From positions 744,001-808,000 of the forward strand of contig NZ_CP119145.1 in the NCBI RefSeq assembly GCF_029167625.1: DNA of 64,000 nucleotides, read 5' to 3'. The translations under genes and the position numbers were made by a program. The stretch is from Streptomyces sp. AM 4-1-1 (lineage in GTDB: Bacteria > Actinomycetota > Actinomycetes > Streptomycetales > Streptomycetaceae). The notes beneath the pieces were generated by a model. It worked only from the letters and a program-made list of their open reading frames with translations. It did not search any database and was not told the DNA's origin. Of the stretch, positions 1-9,878 are shown in pieces (positions within the stretch are counted from its first letter, which is position 1; each line of letters begins with the position of its first letter).

Positions 1-26
1 GGAATCTTTACCGCCGACCGGACGTT
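1..26 (+). promoter_or_regulatory. Sigma-R-type promoter of rbpA
   Basis: GGAAT at 1-5 and GTT at 24-26 are separated by exactly 18 bases, matching the GGAAT-N18-GTT pattern of promoters read by the thiol-stress sigma factor SigR of Streptomyces. It sits 62 bases upstream of the rbpA start. In S. coelicolor rbpA is an established SigR target, which fits. The -35 box may extend left of the window (a further G is typical), which cannot be seen here. Confidence 0.75.
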
Positions 27-87
27 GACCGGATGACGACGACAGCGACACCTGTCCTGTGGGCGACAAGCCCGGGAGGCACGATTC

Positions 88-462
88 ATGAGTGAGCGAG
101 CTCTCCGCGGCACGCGACTCGTGGTTACCAGCTACGAGACGGACCGCGGTATCGATCTGGCCCCGCGCCAGGCGGTGGAGTACGCATGCCAGAACGGCCA
201 TCGATTTGAGATGCCGTTCTCGGTTGAGGCCGAGATTCCGCCGGAGTGGGAGTGCAAGGCGTGTGGCGCCCAGGCACTCCTGGTGGACGGGGATGGCCCC
301 GAGGAGAAGAAGGGCAAGCCCGCGCGAACGCACTGGGACATGCTCATGGAGCGGCGTACCCGCGAGGAGCTGGAGGAGGTGCTGGCCGAGAGGCTGGCGG
401 TTCTGCGCTCCGGAGCCATGAACATCGCGGTGCATCCGCGGGACAGCAGAAAATCCGCCTGA
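88..462 (+). CDS. rbpA: RNA polymerase-binding protein RbpA
   Basis: The 124-residue product is a full-length RbpA, the actinobacterial factor that binds RNA polymerase and the group 1/2 sigma factors and stimulates open-complex formation. The zinc-site residues of the Streptomyces type are visible at C34, H38, C56 and C59, followed by an acidic/basic linker and the C-terminal sigma-interacting helix region (around residues 75-110). GGGAGG at 74-79 lies 8 bases before the ATG. The gene is preceded by a SigR-like promoter and closed by a long perfect hairpin, so it appears monocistronic. No anomaly is seen. Overlapping frames on both strands are shadows. Confidence 0.97.
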   Translation: MSERALRGTRLVVTSYETDRGIDLAPRQAVEYACQNGHRFEMPFSVEAEIPPEWECKACGAQALLVDGDGPEEKKGKPARTHWDMLMERRTREELEEVLAERLAVLRSGAMNIAVHPRDSRKSA

Positions 463-487
463 CCGCGCGACACGCACGACAGCACAA

Positions 488-533
488 GAGCCGCGGGCCG
501 TGCCACACCTGGTGTGTGGCACGGCCCGCGGCT
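488..533 (+). terminator. Rho-independent-type terminator after rbpA
   Basis: A perfect 21-bp stem (488-508 pairs with 513-533) closes a four-base loop, starting 26 bases after the rbpA stop. It is followed by TTTCG rather than a long T run, as is common in Streptomyces. It also faces the end of the convergent fxsA gene and can serve both strands. Confidence 0.85.
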
Positions 534-644
534 CGTTTCGGCGTGCGCGCGGCCCAGCGGCCTTCGGCCGGCTCTCCCGTGCGCCCCTGCGCCTCCGCGG
601 CGTGCGAGGAGCGGCGCGGCGAGGACCGAGGCCGAAGGGCGGGA

Positions 645-1253
645 TCAGGGATTCAGCGGCGGGCGGGAACCGTCCTCGCGGCCGGACCGGTCCTGGCCGC
701 CGGGGCCGCCCTGGTCCTCGTCCGGGCGGATGACCTCGCCCTGGACGACCTTTCCGTCCGGTCGGCGCGTCCTGGCCTGCTGGAAGGCGTCCGACAGGTG
801 GCCGGGGGCCACGACCCGTATCCGCCGCTCCAGCGCCCGCTCCGCGTACCGGCCGAGGGCCGAGCGGACCGGCGGGAGCAGCAGCGACAGGCCGAGTACG
901 TCGGAGATCACTCCGGGGATCATCAGCAGCAGGCCGCCCAGCATCAGGAAGCCGTTGCCCTTGCCGCTCGTCGGAGCGTCGGTGGGCCCGGCGGTCGCGC
1001 CGGGCCGCCCGGGCACCTGCTGAAGCGTCTGCGTGAGATTGCGGAAGGCCCGTCGCCCGGCCCGTTTGATCACGGCGGCCCCGAGCGCGGCCGATGCCAG
1101 CAGGAGCAGCAGCACGGCGAGCCCGCCCGCCGCGTCGGCCACGACGATCAGCAGCCAGATCTCCAGCACCACCCAGGCCGCGACGGCCAGGGGGACGAGG
1201 TTCCGGGCGCGGGAACGTCGGGGAGCGGTCGGGGGCTGTGTGCCGGTAGTCAT
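645..1253 (-). CDS. fxsA: FxsA family membrane protein
   Basis: This 202-residue protein has the FxsA layout: a basic N-terminus, two close hydrophobic segments (about residues 20-37 and 42-60), and a conserved stretch GFLMLGGLLLMIPGVISD-VLGLSLLLPP near residues 100-128. A hydrophilic, charged tail follows. E. coli FxsA, when overproduced, relieves exclusion of phage T7 in F-plasmid cells; its role in Streptomyces is not known to me. The ATG at 1253 is chosen because the basic leader begins right before the first membrane segment. It converges on rbpA and lies 232 bases downstream of ppm1. Confidence 0.85.
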   Translation of the reverse strand: MTTGTQPPTAPRRSRARNLVPLAVAAWVVLEIWLLIVVADAAGGLAVLLLLLASAALGAAVIKRAGRRAFRNLTQTLQQVPGRPGATAGPTDAPTSGKGNGFLMLGGLLLMIPGVISDVLGLSLLLPPVRSALGRYAERALERRIRVVAPGHLSDAFQQARTRRPDGKVVQGEVIRPDEDQGGPGGQDRSGREDGSRPPLNP

Positions 1254-1485
1254 GTGTCCAGTGTGCCCGCCCGGCCGTCCGAGCGGCGTAACGACCTCCT
1301 CCGCGCGATGGGGGGTGGATCAGCGGGCGGCGTTCCGCGACGTCGATCGCGGGGCGGGACGAGGGCATCGACGCGAAGGCCGCCGACCGGCGACGCCGCC
1401 GCGGGCGCAGTCACGGGGCGGGGAGCCCGCTCCCTGCCACGGGGAGGTCGTAAGGGAGGCGTTCGGACGGGCGAGGACCGGCCGG

Positions 1486-2253
1486 TCAGGAGGGTTTGCG
1501 GCCGAGAATGCGGCTCGTCCGGGTGCCGACGCCCCAGGCCGTGACCCGCCACAGCGCCTCGACCAGGATGTCGCGGCTCATCTTGGAGTCACCGATCTCG
1601 CGGTCCACGAAGGTGATGGGGACCTCGACGACGTGGTAGCCGGCGTCGACCGCGCGCCGGGCCAGGTCGACCTGGAAGCAGTAGCCCTGGGAGGCGACCT
1701 CGTCGAGGCCGAGTCCTCGCAGGGTCTCGGCGCGGAAGGCCCGGTAACCGCCGGTGACGTCACGGATCGACACGCCCAGCAGCAGCCGGGAGTACGTGCT
1801 GCCGCCACGGGAGATCATCTCGCGGGACTTGGGCCAGTTGACCACGCGGCCGCCGGGCACCCACCGGGAGCCGAGCACGAGGTCGGCGCCCTTCAGCGCG
1901 GTGAGCAGTCTGGGTAGTTCCTCGGGCTGGTGGGAGCCGTCGGCGTCCATCTCGACCAGTACGCCGTAGCCGTGCTCGATGCCCCAGCCGAAGCCCGCCA
2001 GATAGGCCGCGCCGAGTCCTTCCTTGCCCTTGCGGTGCAGTACGTGGACCTGGCTGTCGGCCGCCGCGAGCTCGTCGGCGATCTTGCCGGTGCCGTCGGG
2101 GCTGTTGTCGTCGGCGACCAGGATGTCGGCCTCCGGCACGGCGGCGCGCACCCGGCCGACGATCCGCCCGATGTTCTCGGCCTCGTCATAGGTCGGGATG
2201 ATCACCAGGGTTGTGCCGAGCGGACCGTATTGCCGCTGACCGCCGTCGTTCAC
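1486..2253 (-). CDS. ppm1: Polyprenol monophosphomannose synthase (GT2)
   Basis: The 255-residue protein is a family 2 glycosyltransferase of the dolichol-phosphate mannose synthase type. It would transfer mannose from GDP-mannose to polyprenyl phosphate on the inner membrane face, supplying actinobacterial protein O-mannosylation. Visible motifs are VIIPTYDEAENI near residue 18, DDNSPDG near 48 and EMDADGSH near 100, the last carrying the metal-binding DXD-like residues. A GYRAFR motif lies in the second half. No membrane domain is fused, unlike the fused mycobacterial Ppm1, so it would act as a soluble or peripheral enzyme. The start is a GTG with AAGGGG just upstream. Confidence 0.92.
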   Translation of the reverse strand: MNDGGQRQYGPLGTTLVIIPTYDEAENIGRIVGRVRAAVPEADILVADDNSPDGTGKIADELAAADSQVHVLHRKGKEGLGAAYLAGFGWGIEHGYGVLVEMDADGSHQPEELPRLLTALKGADLVLGSRWVPGGRVVNWPKSREMISRGGSTYSRLLLGVSIRDVTGGYRAFRAETLRGLGLDEVASQGYCFQVDLARRAVDAGYHVVEVPITFVDREIGDSKMSRDILVEALWRVTAWGVGTRTSRILGRKPS

Positions 2254-2843
2254 TACTGCCCCTTAATGTCCGTACGCAGGTGCACACCATATCGAGCACG
2301 GGGCGGCCGGAGGCCGACACGGTGGCCGGTGTCGGAGCCAGGGCCCGCGCAGATGCGCGGAAGTGCGGACAGAACCACGGCGTGACGCGGAGGGACGGCA
2401 CCTGCGTGACCGGGTCGCGGCACGTGACGCGGCGCGAGCTGCGGATCGGGGCCCGGTGTCCTTCGGGCCGACCTGGGACCCGCTGGCTGCGGGTCGACCG
2501 AAAGCCGTTGTCTACTGAACGTCCGGGCCCCACCCGGGTCCCACCCGCCGTCCGGCTGAAACCTTCCCTCGCCCCGAGGCGCGGGCGCTGAACCTGGCTG
2601 CAAGCGGTGGTGCGCCGGTGCGGCACCCCACCTCATGACCCAGCGGCGTTCGACGACTGCGTGGAGGTTTAACCGGTCGGACATCCTGTGGTGGACGTGG
2701 CCGAACCTACCGGCCCGTGGGCGCTTTCTGTCAATAGTGGTCCGACCTGCGCTTTTTATCCAAATTGCCTGGTCAGTACCGAGGACACGCAGGTCGCGAC
2801 AGAGCACGGACGCCTTCGATCGGCGGTACGAAATGTCCGGACG
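2254..2843. other. Intergenic region, no gene seen
   Basis: About 590 bases between the ppm1 start and the amidohydrolase stop. It should hold the ppm1 promoter (read leftward), but no clear -35/-10 pair could be assigned by eye. A locally AT-rich patch (CTTTTTATCCAAATTGCC near 2751) stands out. Open frames here are antisense or GC-bias artefacts without a ribosome binding site. Confidence 0.5.
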
Positions 2844-4514
2844 TCACTCGTTCGGACGTACGTAAACAGTTTGTCCGAACACCACGGTCCGCAGGCAGAC
2901 CGGAAGGGCGGCGCCCGGGGTGAGATCCGGCAGGCCGGGCGTTCCCGATCTGGGGTCGGTCGACCAGCGGGCGACGCGGTCGTCGGGTGCCTGGACGACG
3001 AGTTCGTCGGTGCGCCAGACCGCGTAGTCGGCGGGGGCGCCGGGCACGAGGGTGCCCGCGTCGTCCCGGCCGACGGACCGCCAGCCGCCCCGGGTGTGGG
3101 CGGTGAATCCGGCCCGTACGGAGATCCGGTGCTCGGGGGTGCGGTGGAACGCGGCGGCCCGGACGGTTCCCCACGGGTCCAGCGGTGTCACCGGGCTGTC
3201 CGAGCCGAACGCCAGGGGCACCCCGGCGCGCAGCAGGGCCGCGTACGGGTTGAGGGTGCGGGCCCGCTCCGCGCCGAGCCGGCGTGCGTACATGCCGTCC
3301 TCGCCGCCCCAGGCGGCGTCGAAGCCCGGCTGCACGGACGCCGTGAGGCCCAGCTCGGCGAAGGCGCCGACGGTCTCGGGGGTCAGCATCTCGGCGTGCT
3401 CGACCCGGTGCCGGGCGGCGCGCACGCGGGCGAGGCCCAGCGTCCCGGCGGCGGCCCTGAAGCCGCTCACGACGGCGGAGAGCGCCGCGTCGCCGATCGC
3501 GTGGAACCCGGCCTGGAGCCCGGCCTCGGTGCAGGCGGTGACGTGGGCGGCGATCCGCGCGGCGTCCAGGTGTGCCTCGCCGGTCCGCGAGCCCGCCGGA
3601 CCGTCCGTGGCGAGGTCCGCGTACGGCTCGTGCAGACAGGCCGTGTGGGAGCCGAGCGAGCCGTCCACGAAGAGGTCGCCGGCCGCGCCGATCGCGCCGA
3701 GTTCGCGGATGCGCCCGGCCCCCTTCCGGTCGGTGACCGGCTCGGCCCAGTAGCCGAAGACCCGGGGCCCCGGCCGCTCGGCGGCGAGCTTCAGCAGCCC
3801 GGTGAAGTCGTCCTCGTCCGAGATCTCGGGGCCGGCGCACTCATGGAGGGTGCCGATGCCGAGCGAGGCGGCGTGGCTGAGGGCGGCGCGCTGGGCGACG
3901 GCGCGCTGGGCGGGCGGTACGGCGCCATGGGCGGCGGCGCGCACGGCGTGGTGGGCCGCGCCGGTCAGCGGGCCTTCCGGATGGTGACCGGGCATGCGGG
4001 TGATGCCGGGGACCAGGTCGAGGAGGGCGGTGGTGACGACCGCGGAGTGCACGTCGACGCGGGGCAGGTACACGGGCCGGCCGCCGGCGGCGGCGTCGAG
4101 TTCGGCCCGGGACGGGGGCCGCTGTTCGGGCCAGCGGGTGGCGTCCCAGCCGTGTCCGAGGACGACGCGGTCGCCCGGGTGCGAGGCCACGTGCTCGCGT
4201 ACGAGGGCGAGGGCGTCGGGAAGGGTGCGGGCGGCGGACAGGTCCAGGCCGGTGAGGGCGAGGCCGGTGGACGTGGTGTGGACGTGCGCGTCGGTGAACG
4301 CCGGGGTGACCAGCGCCCCCTCCAGGTCGATCACTTCGTCGACACCGCTCGCGAACGCGTCGGCGGCCCCCTCGGAGCCCACCCAGGCGACATGGCCCCG
4401 TTCCACGACCATCGCGGTGGCGAACGGGTCGGCGGGGCTGTGGACGTCTCCGCCGCGCAGCAGCACGGTGCGGTGGTCGCTCTGGTCGCTCTGGGGGGCG
4501 GTGCTCTCGGTCAT
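2844..4514 (-). CDS. YtcJ-like amidohydrolase (amidohydrolase_3)
   Basis: The 556-residue protein is a metal-dependent amidohydrolase of the YtcJ type. The metal-ligand motif TDAHVHTT is near residue 74, the middle section has GWDATRWPEQRPP and VDGSLGSHTA, and later His/Asp sites appear in GFHAIGDAA, HRVEHAEM and FGSDSPV. A closing composite-domain segment (GTLVPGAPADYAVW) follows. Substrate cannot be read from sequence; family members hydrolyse N-acyl amides, imides or formamides. The ATG at 4514 is used; longer upstream frames overlap the regulator. It lies 47 bases after an Lrp/AsnC gene on the same strand, so they are probably co-transcribed. Confidence 0.85.
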   Translation of the reverse strand: MTESTAPQSDQSDHRTVLLRGGDVHSPADPFATAMVVERGHVAWVGSEGAADAFASGVDEVIDLEGALVTPAFTDAHVHTTSTGLALTGLDLSAARTLPDALALVREHVASHPGDRVVLGHGWDATRWPEQRPPSRAELDAAAGGRPVYLPRVDVHSAVVTTALLDLVPGITRMPGHHPEGPLTGAAHHAVRAAAHGAVPPAQRAVAQRAALSHAASLGIGTLHECAGPEISDEDDFTGLLKLAAERPGPRVFGYWAEPVTDRKGAGRIRELGAIGAAGDLFVDGSLGSHTACLHEPYADLATDGPAGSRTGEAHLDAARIAAHVTACTEAGLQAGFHAIGDAALSAVVSGFRAAAGTLGLARVRAARHRVEHAEMLTPETVGAFAELGLTASVQPGFDAAWGGEDGMYARRLGAERARTLNPYAALLRAGVPLAFGSDSPVTPLDPWGTVRAAAFHRTPEHRISVRAGFTAHTRGGWRSVGRDDAGTLVPGAPADYAVWRTDELVVQAPDDRVARWSTDPRSGTPGLPDLTPGAALPVCLRTVVFGQTVYVRPNE

Positions 4515-4561
4515 GGCACCAGTCTCGCGCCTGCGCGGCCCGGCCCGGGCCGCGGCCCCCG

Positions 4562-5002
4562 TCACAGGCGCGGGGGGCGCGCCTCGTACGGGGTGGAGAG
4601 GACGACCGTGGTCCGGGTGGAGACACCGGCCAGCGAGCGGACACGGGTCAGCAGGTGTTCCAGTTCCAGGGGGCTCGCGACCCGCACCTTCAGGATGTAG
4701 TTCTCGTCGCCCGCGACGCTGTGGCACGCCTCCAGCTCCGGGACTCCCGCGAGCCGTTCCGCGATGTCGTCCGGGGCGCTCGGGTCGAAGGGCTTCACCG
4801 AGATGAACGCGGTGATGGGCAGGCCGACGGCCTCGGCGTCGACGACGGCCGCGTAGCCCCGGATCACCCCGCGCTGCTCCAGCCTCCGGACACGCTGATG
4901 AACCGCCGATGTGGACAGGCCGGTGGCCTTGCCCAGGTCGGTGTAGCTCATCCGCCCGTCCGTGACGAGCAATTGCACAATCTGACGGTCCAGCTCCTCC
5001 AT
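4562..5002 (-). CDS. Lrp/AsnC family transcriptional regulator
   Basis: The product has 146 residues: an N-terminal winged HTH (LDRQIVQLLVTDGRMSYTDLG, then TGLSTSAVHQRVRRLE at about 27-42) and a C-terminal RAM ligand-binding domain (GDENYILKVRV near 100). Family members sense amino acids and act as dimers or octamers. The ATG at 5002 begins the conserved MEELD start; no Shine-Dalgarno precedes it, so leaderless translation is possible. It is divergent from the small gene at 5205 with a 200-base shared upstream region and is followed by the amidohydrolase, which is the likeliest local target. Confidence 0.9.
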   Translation of the reverse strand: MEELDRQIVQLLVTDGRMSYTDLGKATGLSTSAVHQRVRRLEQRGVIRGYAAVVDAEAVGLPITAFISVKPFDPSAPDDIAERLAGVPELEACHSVAGDENYILKVRVASPLELEHLLTRVRSLAGVSTRTTVVLSTPYEARPPRL

Positions 5003-5204
5003 GCGGATCAACCTACGGCCCCGACGCCCCCAGGCCCAGCGCGGAGGCCGCCGGAGCGGCACCTGCGGCGGGCATGTGACGAATGCCACAGGCTTGCGGC
5101 CGGGTAGCCGACGACCTGTGCGGTTATCGCGGACGCGCGGGGGGAAGTGCTTGCTGTGGTCGAGGCCGTGGCACCTGCCCGGCCCACCTGAGGGGGAGAA
5201 TTCC

Positions 5205-5606
5205 ATGCAGAGCCTGAAGCTCACCGGACGCAACGAACCGGAGCCCGTCTATCCGGTCGAGGAGAGCACTCCCGACATCTACGACACGTTCGAGATGTAC
5301 CGGGTGATGTGCCCCGACTGCGCGCAGCCCATCGCGCTGCTGGCGGGCGAGGACGTGCTGCCGGAGCACGCGCTGTGCCCCACTCCGTGGAATCCGTTCG
5401 TCCTCACGGTGTGCACGGGCACCGGCAGCCGGTCCTCGGCCGCCCGCCCCGCGGACGAGACGTCCGACATCCAGGAGCAGGAGACGGCCCTGCTACTGAC
5501 GCTCCCCCAGGGCCTGGACTGGCGGATGCAGCCGTTCTCGCACGCCGGGGGCGCGGTCGCGCGGCCGATGCGGATGCCGCGGCAGACCCGGCGGCACGCC
5601 GCCTGA
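5205..5606 (+). CDS. Small protein with CxxC motif, unknown function
   Basis: A 133-residue protein not assigned to a family. Residues 36-39 form CPDC, followed by further cysteines at ALCP (about 57) and VCTG (about 69), which could bind metal although the spacing is not a classical zinc ribbon. The C-terminus is basic (PMRMPRQTRRHAA). Coding is supported by a strong AGGGGGAG at 5191-5198, seven bases ahead of the ATG, and by codon bias. It is divergent from the Lrp regulator and may be controlled by it. Confidence 0.6.
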   Translation: MQSLKLTGRNEPEPVYPVEESTPDIYDTFEMYRVMCPDCAQPIALLAGEDVLPEHALCPTPWNPFVLTVCTGTGSRSSAARPADETSDIQEQETALLLTLPQGLDWRMQPFSHAGGAVARPMRMPRQTRRHAA

Positions 5607-5619
5607 CACCTGGACGGCC

Positions 5620-5656
5620 GCCCGCCTCGCGGGCACCCGGACCGGCCGAGGGGCCG
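5620..5656. terminator. Paired short hairpins between convergent genes
   Basis: Two small inverted repeats (5620-5625 with 5629-5634, and 5643-5647 with 5652-5656) follow the small gene and precede the end of the convergent acyl-CoA dehydrogenase. They are short, so termination is only a guess. The remainder of 5607-5874 shows no gene. Confidence 0.3.
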
Positions 5657-5874
5657 TGAGCGTGCGCGGACGTGTTGGCCGCACGCCCGGACGAGTTCCG
5701 GCCCGCTCCCCGTCCGGCCGAGTCGTGCAACCGTCGGACCGGACAACCTGACGCGCCCCTTCCCCGGTGCGGCCATGCCGTCGGCCGGGGAGCCGGAGCC
5801 GTCGTCGCACCGGGTGCGGTCCGAGCGGCGACGCGGGCGCCGCGTACCGGCCGCCCGCGCCCGCCCCACGCCGG

Positions 5875-7047
5875 TCAGCGCGTCTCGGGCCCCGCGATGT
5901 GGCGTGCGATGACCATGCGCTGGATCTGGTTGGTCCCCTCGACGATCTGGAGCACCTTGGCCTCGCGCATCAGCCGCTCGGCGGGGAAGTCCTGCGTGTA
6001 GCCGTAACCGCCGAGCACCTGGACGGCGTCGGTGGTGACCCGCATCGCCGCGTCCGTGCAGAACAGCTTCGCCATGGCCGCCTGGCGCGAGAACGTCAGG
6101 CCCTCGTCGCGCCGCCGCGCCGCTTCCAGGTAGAGCGCCCGGCCCGCCTCGATCTGGGTGGCCATGTCGGCCAGCATGAACCGCAGTCCCTGGAAGTCCG
6201 CGATCGGACGGCCGAACTGCTGCCGCCCGGTGGCGTATCCGACGGCCTCGTCCAGCGCCGCCTGCGCGACGCCGACCGCGCAGGCGGCGATGCCCAGGCG
6301 CCCCGAGTCCAGAGCGGAGAGCGCGATGGCGAAGCCCTGCCCCTCCTCCCCGATCCGGCGCGCGTCGGACACCCGGACACCGTCGAAGTGCAGTTGGGCG
6401 GTGGGCGAGCCCTTCATGCCCATCTTCTTCTCGGGCAGGGCCGCGTTCAGCCCCTCGGCGTCGCCGGGGACGAGGAAGGCGGTGATGCCGCGCGGTCCGT
6501 CCACGCCGGTGCGGGCCAGGACCGTACAGAAGTCGGCGATGCCGCCGTGCGTGATCCACGCCTTGGTGCCGGTGATGACCCAGTCGTCGCCGTCCCGTAC
6601 CGCCTCGGTACGGAGCGAGGCCGCGTCCGAGCCCGAGGCGGGTTCGGAGAGGCAGTACGCGCCCAGCAGTCCACCGCCGAGCATCGCGGGAAGGTGCTCG
6701 GTCCGCTGCTTCTCGGTCCCGTATCCGGCGAGGGCGTGGCAGGCGAGGGAGTGGACGCTGACGCCGAGGCCGACGGTCAGCCGGGCCGCCGCGAGCTCTT
6801 CGAGGACCTGGAGATAGACCTCGTACGGCTGGTCGCCGCCGCCCTGGCCGGAGTCGTACGGCAGGCCGAGCAGTCCGGAACGGGAGAGCAGGGTGAAGAC
6901 CTCGCGCGGGAACCGGCCCGCTTCCTCCTCCTCGGCCGCCCGGGGAGCGATCTCCCGCTGGACGATGTCGCGGACGAGCGCGACGAGTTGCCTGGACTCC
7001 TCGGTGGGCAGTCGGCGTTCCACCGGCTGCTGGGCACGGTCGGACAT
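5875..7047 (-). CDS. Acyl-CoA dehydrogenase
   Basis: The 390-residue protein has the standard acyl-CoA dehydrogenase length and order. The N-terminal helical domain contains LLGLPYDSGQGG; the middle beta domain carries CLSEPASGSDAASL (flavin/substrate site) and WITGTKAWITHGG; the C-terminal helical domain ends in LGGYGYTQDFP and QIVEGTNQIQRMVIARH. The Glu in VEGTNQ is at the catalytic-base position of butyryl/medium-chain enzymes. It would oxidise an acyl-CoA to the 2-enoyl-CoA with FAD, passing electrons to ETF. It is separate from the dehydrogenases of the 9-25 kb cluster and looks like ordinary fatty or branched-chain acid catabolism. It is divergent from the chitinase. Confidence 0.93.
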   Translation of the reverse strand: MSDRAQQPVERRLPTEESRQLVALVRDIVQREIAPRAAEEEEAGRFPREVFTLLSRSGLLGLPYDSGQGGGDQPYEVYLQVLEELAAARLTVGLGVSVHSLACHALAGYGTEKQRTEHLPAMLGGGLLGAYCLSEPASGSDAASLRTEAVRDGDDWVITGTKAWITHGGIADFCTVLARTGVDGPRGITAFLVPGDAEGLNAALPEKKMGMKGSPTAQLHFDGVRVSDARRIGEEGQGFAIALSALDSGRLGIAACAVGVAQAALDEAVGYATGRQQFGRPIADFQGLRFMLADMATQIEAGRALYLEAARRRDEGLTFSRQAAMAKLFCTDAAMRVTTDAVQVLGGYGYTQDFPAERLMREAKVLQIVEGTNQIQRMVIARHIAGPETR

Positions 7048-7279
7048 GACGGCGCTCTCCTCCCTGTCGGGCGTTGCGGCGGACGCGCGCGCGGGGTGGG
7101 AGCGGCGCCGCCCTGATCCGGGGCGGTGCCCGGCGAAGAAGTACTACCCAGCCGATGCTGCCCACCCGGATCGCAGGAGGTGCCAATCAGCGGCTGTGGC
7201 GCGTTGAGTATGCCCGATCGGGCGGCTTTCGTCACGGGGTGCGGGACCGGCCGGATGGTCTTGGAATTGATTCGAACCA

Positions 7280-7303
7280 TTGACCCAACTGGTCTAGTCC
7301 TTC
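7280..7303 (+). promoter_or_regulatory. Chitinase promoter with DasR-like (dre) site
   Basis: TTGACC at 7280-7285 is a good -35 box and is followed immediately by ACTGGTCTAGTCCTTC (7288-7303). This resembles the DasR operator consensus ACTGGTCTAGACCACT. The same -35/operator arrangement recurs in front of the second chitinase at 39.9 kb. DasR represses chitin and GlcNAc genes in Streptomyces until glucosamine-6-phosphate accumulates. The arrangement therefore predicts repression by promoter occlusion. Confidence 0.7.
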
Positions 7304-7402
7304 TACGGTTCCACGGGAACGCGTCACCGCGTTCATGCCAAGTTGACGGGAAGGTCAACAGCACATCCCCCCACTTCAAGCCCTCCCCCACGAGGAGCCA
7401 TG

Positions 7403-8677
<1,275 letters not shown>

Positions 8678-8726
8678 CACCGTCGCCCCTGTGAACAGCT
8701 GACGGGAACAGCCGTCAAGAGGTGGC

Positions 8727-8746
8727 GGGGAACCCTTGGGTTCCCC
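8727..8746 (+). terminator. Hairpin after chitinase
   Basis: GGGGAACCC at 8727-8735 mirrors GGGTTCCCC at 8738-8746, about 50 bases after the chitinase stop, followed by a C-rich run. The stem is short-looped but is a reasonable terminator candidate. Confidence 0.5.
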
Positions 8747-8799
8747 CCCACCCCCCTGTCCGCACACGGGCGTCCGGCGCCCTCGGGGGCGCGGAAGGA

Positions 8800-8949
8800 T
8801 CACATCAGGCCCGCCCTGGTGACGAACAGGGCGACCACCACGACGAGCGTCCAGCCCAGCACGGTCTCCAGCAGCGCGGGGCCGTCGTCGGGCCCTCCGG
8901 TGCGGGCACGGCGGCGTACGGCGGTGATGAGGGCGGTGGAAGTCGTCAT
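8800..8949 (-). CDS. Small single-pass membrane protein
   Basis: A 49-codon frame, too short for usual gene calling. It starts MTTSTALITAVRRRA, continues with a short hydrophilic patch (TGGPDDGP) and ends with one clear membrane segment (LLETVLGWTLVVVVALFVT, about residues 26-44). The combination of basic N-terminus, membrane helix and strong Streptomyces codon bias supports coding, but no good Shine-Dalgarno is present. Function is unknown. It lies between the chitinase and the biosynthetic cluster, 212 bases downstream of the phosphopantetheinyl transferase on the same strand; membership in the cluster is uncertain. The 8950-9161 stretch shows no other gene. Confidence 0.5.
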   Translation of the reverse strand: MTTSTALITAVRRRARTGGPDDGPALLETVLGWTLVVVVALFVTRAGLM

Positions 8950-9161
8950 GGCGGCTCGCTCGGTCGGGTGAGGGGGGACTGCGTCGGGACCCGACCACCA
9001 TGCGGTCGTGCCGGGCCCCCGCGGTAGAGACGTGCGTCACTCCGCCGGACGGCCCGGTCCGGCCCGGCGGACGCCGAGGAGGGCCGGAGCCCGCTGCCGG
9101 GCGGGCATCGGGCGCTTCGGCCGGTACGGGTGGCGGAGCCCCGCTGTGCCGGACACCACAG

Positions 9162-9878
9162 TCACGCCGGCGCCGTGGGGGCGGCCACGGCGCCGGAGCG
9201 GTCCAGCACCCGGAAGGGCCGGACGCCCCGCACAGCGACCGCTCCCACATGACCGGCACCGACGGGAAGGTCCGCCACCGTCCAGGTGCCGGGAAGCCCG
9301 TGCGGCCCGTCGACCACGCAGGGCCGGGGTCCCTGGCCCACCGCCAAGCGCAGGCCCTGCACGAGCCGGCCGCCGGCCGCCTTGACGCACGCCTCCTTCC
9401 TGGTCCACAGCCGCAGACACCTCCGCACCCGGTCCGGCCCCCCTCCCTCCGCCACCCAGTCGCTCTCGTCCGGGCCGAACCAACGGGCCGCGAAGCTGAC
9501 GACGTCCCGGTCCGGGCGGATGTGCTCGACGTCCACCCCGACCTCCCGCCCGTGACACAGCGCGAGCACCGCCAGGTCACCCGAGTGGGAGAGACTGAAG
9601 TGCCAGCGGCGGGTGCCCGCGCCGCCCTCCAGCTCCGGCTTGCCGTAGCGGCCGGAGCGCAGCCGTACCAGCGTGGGAGGCACCCCGAGCCGCTCCCCGA
9701 GAACCAGCCGCGTGCGGGCGTGCGAGACGGTGAAACGGCGACGGTGCTCGACCGCGCGCAGCATCGCCCGCCGGTCGTGCTCCGCGTCGTCGAGCACGCG
9801 GGCCAGCCGCTCCACCTCGGGTGCGGGAAGATCGAGCGGGAATCGCCAGATCTCCACCACCCCGGTGTCCTCGTTCAC
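9162..9878 (-). CDS. Sfp-type 4'-phosphopantetheinyl transferase
   Basis: The 238-residue protein has the two signature motifs of the Sfp/Gsp class: GVDVEHIRPDRD near residue 113 (Mg/CoA site) and WTRKEACVKAAGGRL near 157. HFSLSHSGD sits between the halves. It would attach phosphopantetheine from CoA to the serine of carrier proteins, here most simply the two ACPs encoded at 15594 and 19545. It starts with GTG overlapping the stop of the condensation gene by four bases, so it is translationally coupled and is the last clearly linked gene of the cluster. Confidence 0.9.
   Translation of the reverse strand: MNEDTGVVEIWRFPLDLPAPEVERLARVLDDAEHDRRAMLRAVEHRRRFTVSHARTRLVLGERLGVPPTLVRLRSGRYGKPELEGGAGTRRWHFSLSHSGDLAVLALCHGREVGVDVEHIRPDRDVVSFAARWFGPDESDWVAEGGGPDRVRRCLRLWTRKEACVKAAGGRLVQGLRLAVGQGPRPCVVDGPHGLPGTWTVADLPVGAGHVGAVAVRGVRPFRVLDRSGAVAAPTAPA

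Noticed and set aside
246-1544. Long plus-strand open frame across fxsA and beyond
   Set aside because: Arg/Gly/Pro-rich translation without start signal, antisense to fxsA and caused by GC-rich codon bias. Many similar frames (for example 2688-4700, 10299-12905, 51200-54145) were dismissed on the same grounds.
5875-7047. Acyl-CoA dehydrogenase at 5.9-7.0 kb as part of the biosynthetic cluster
   Set aside because: It is a standard catabolic enzyme with all motifs, separated from the cluster by the chitinase gene on the opposite strand and by its terminator.
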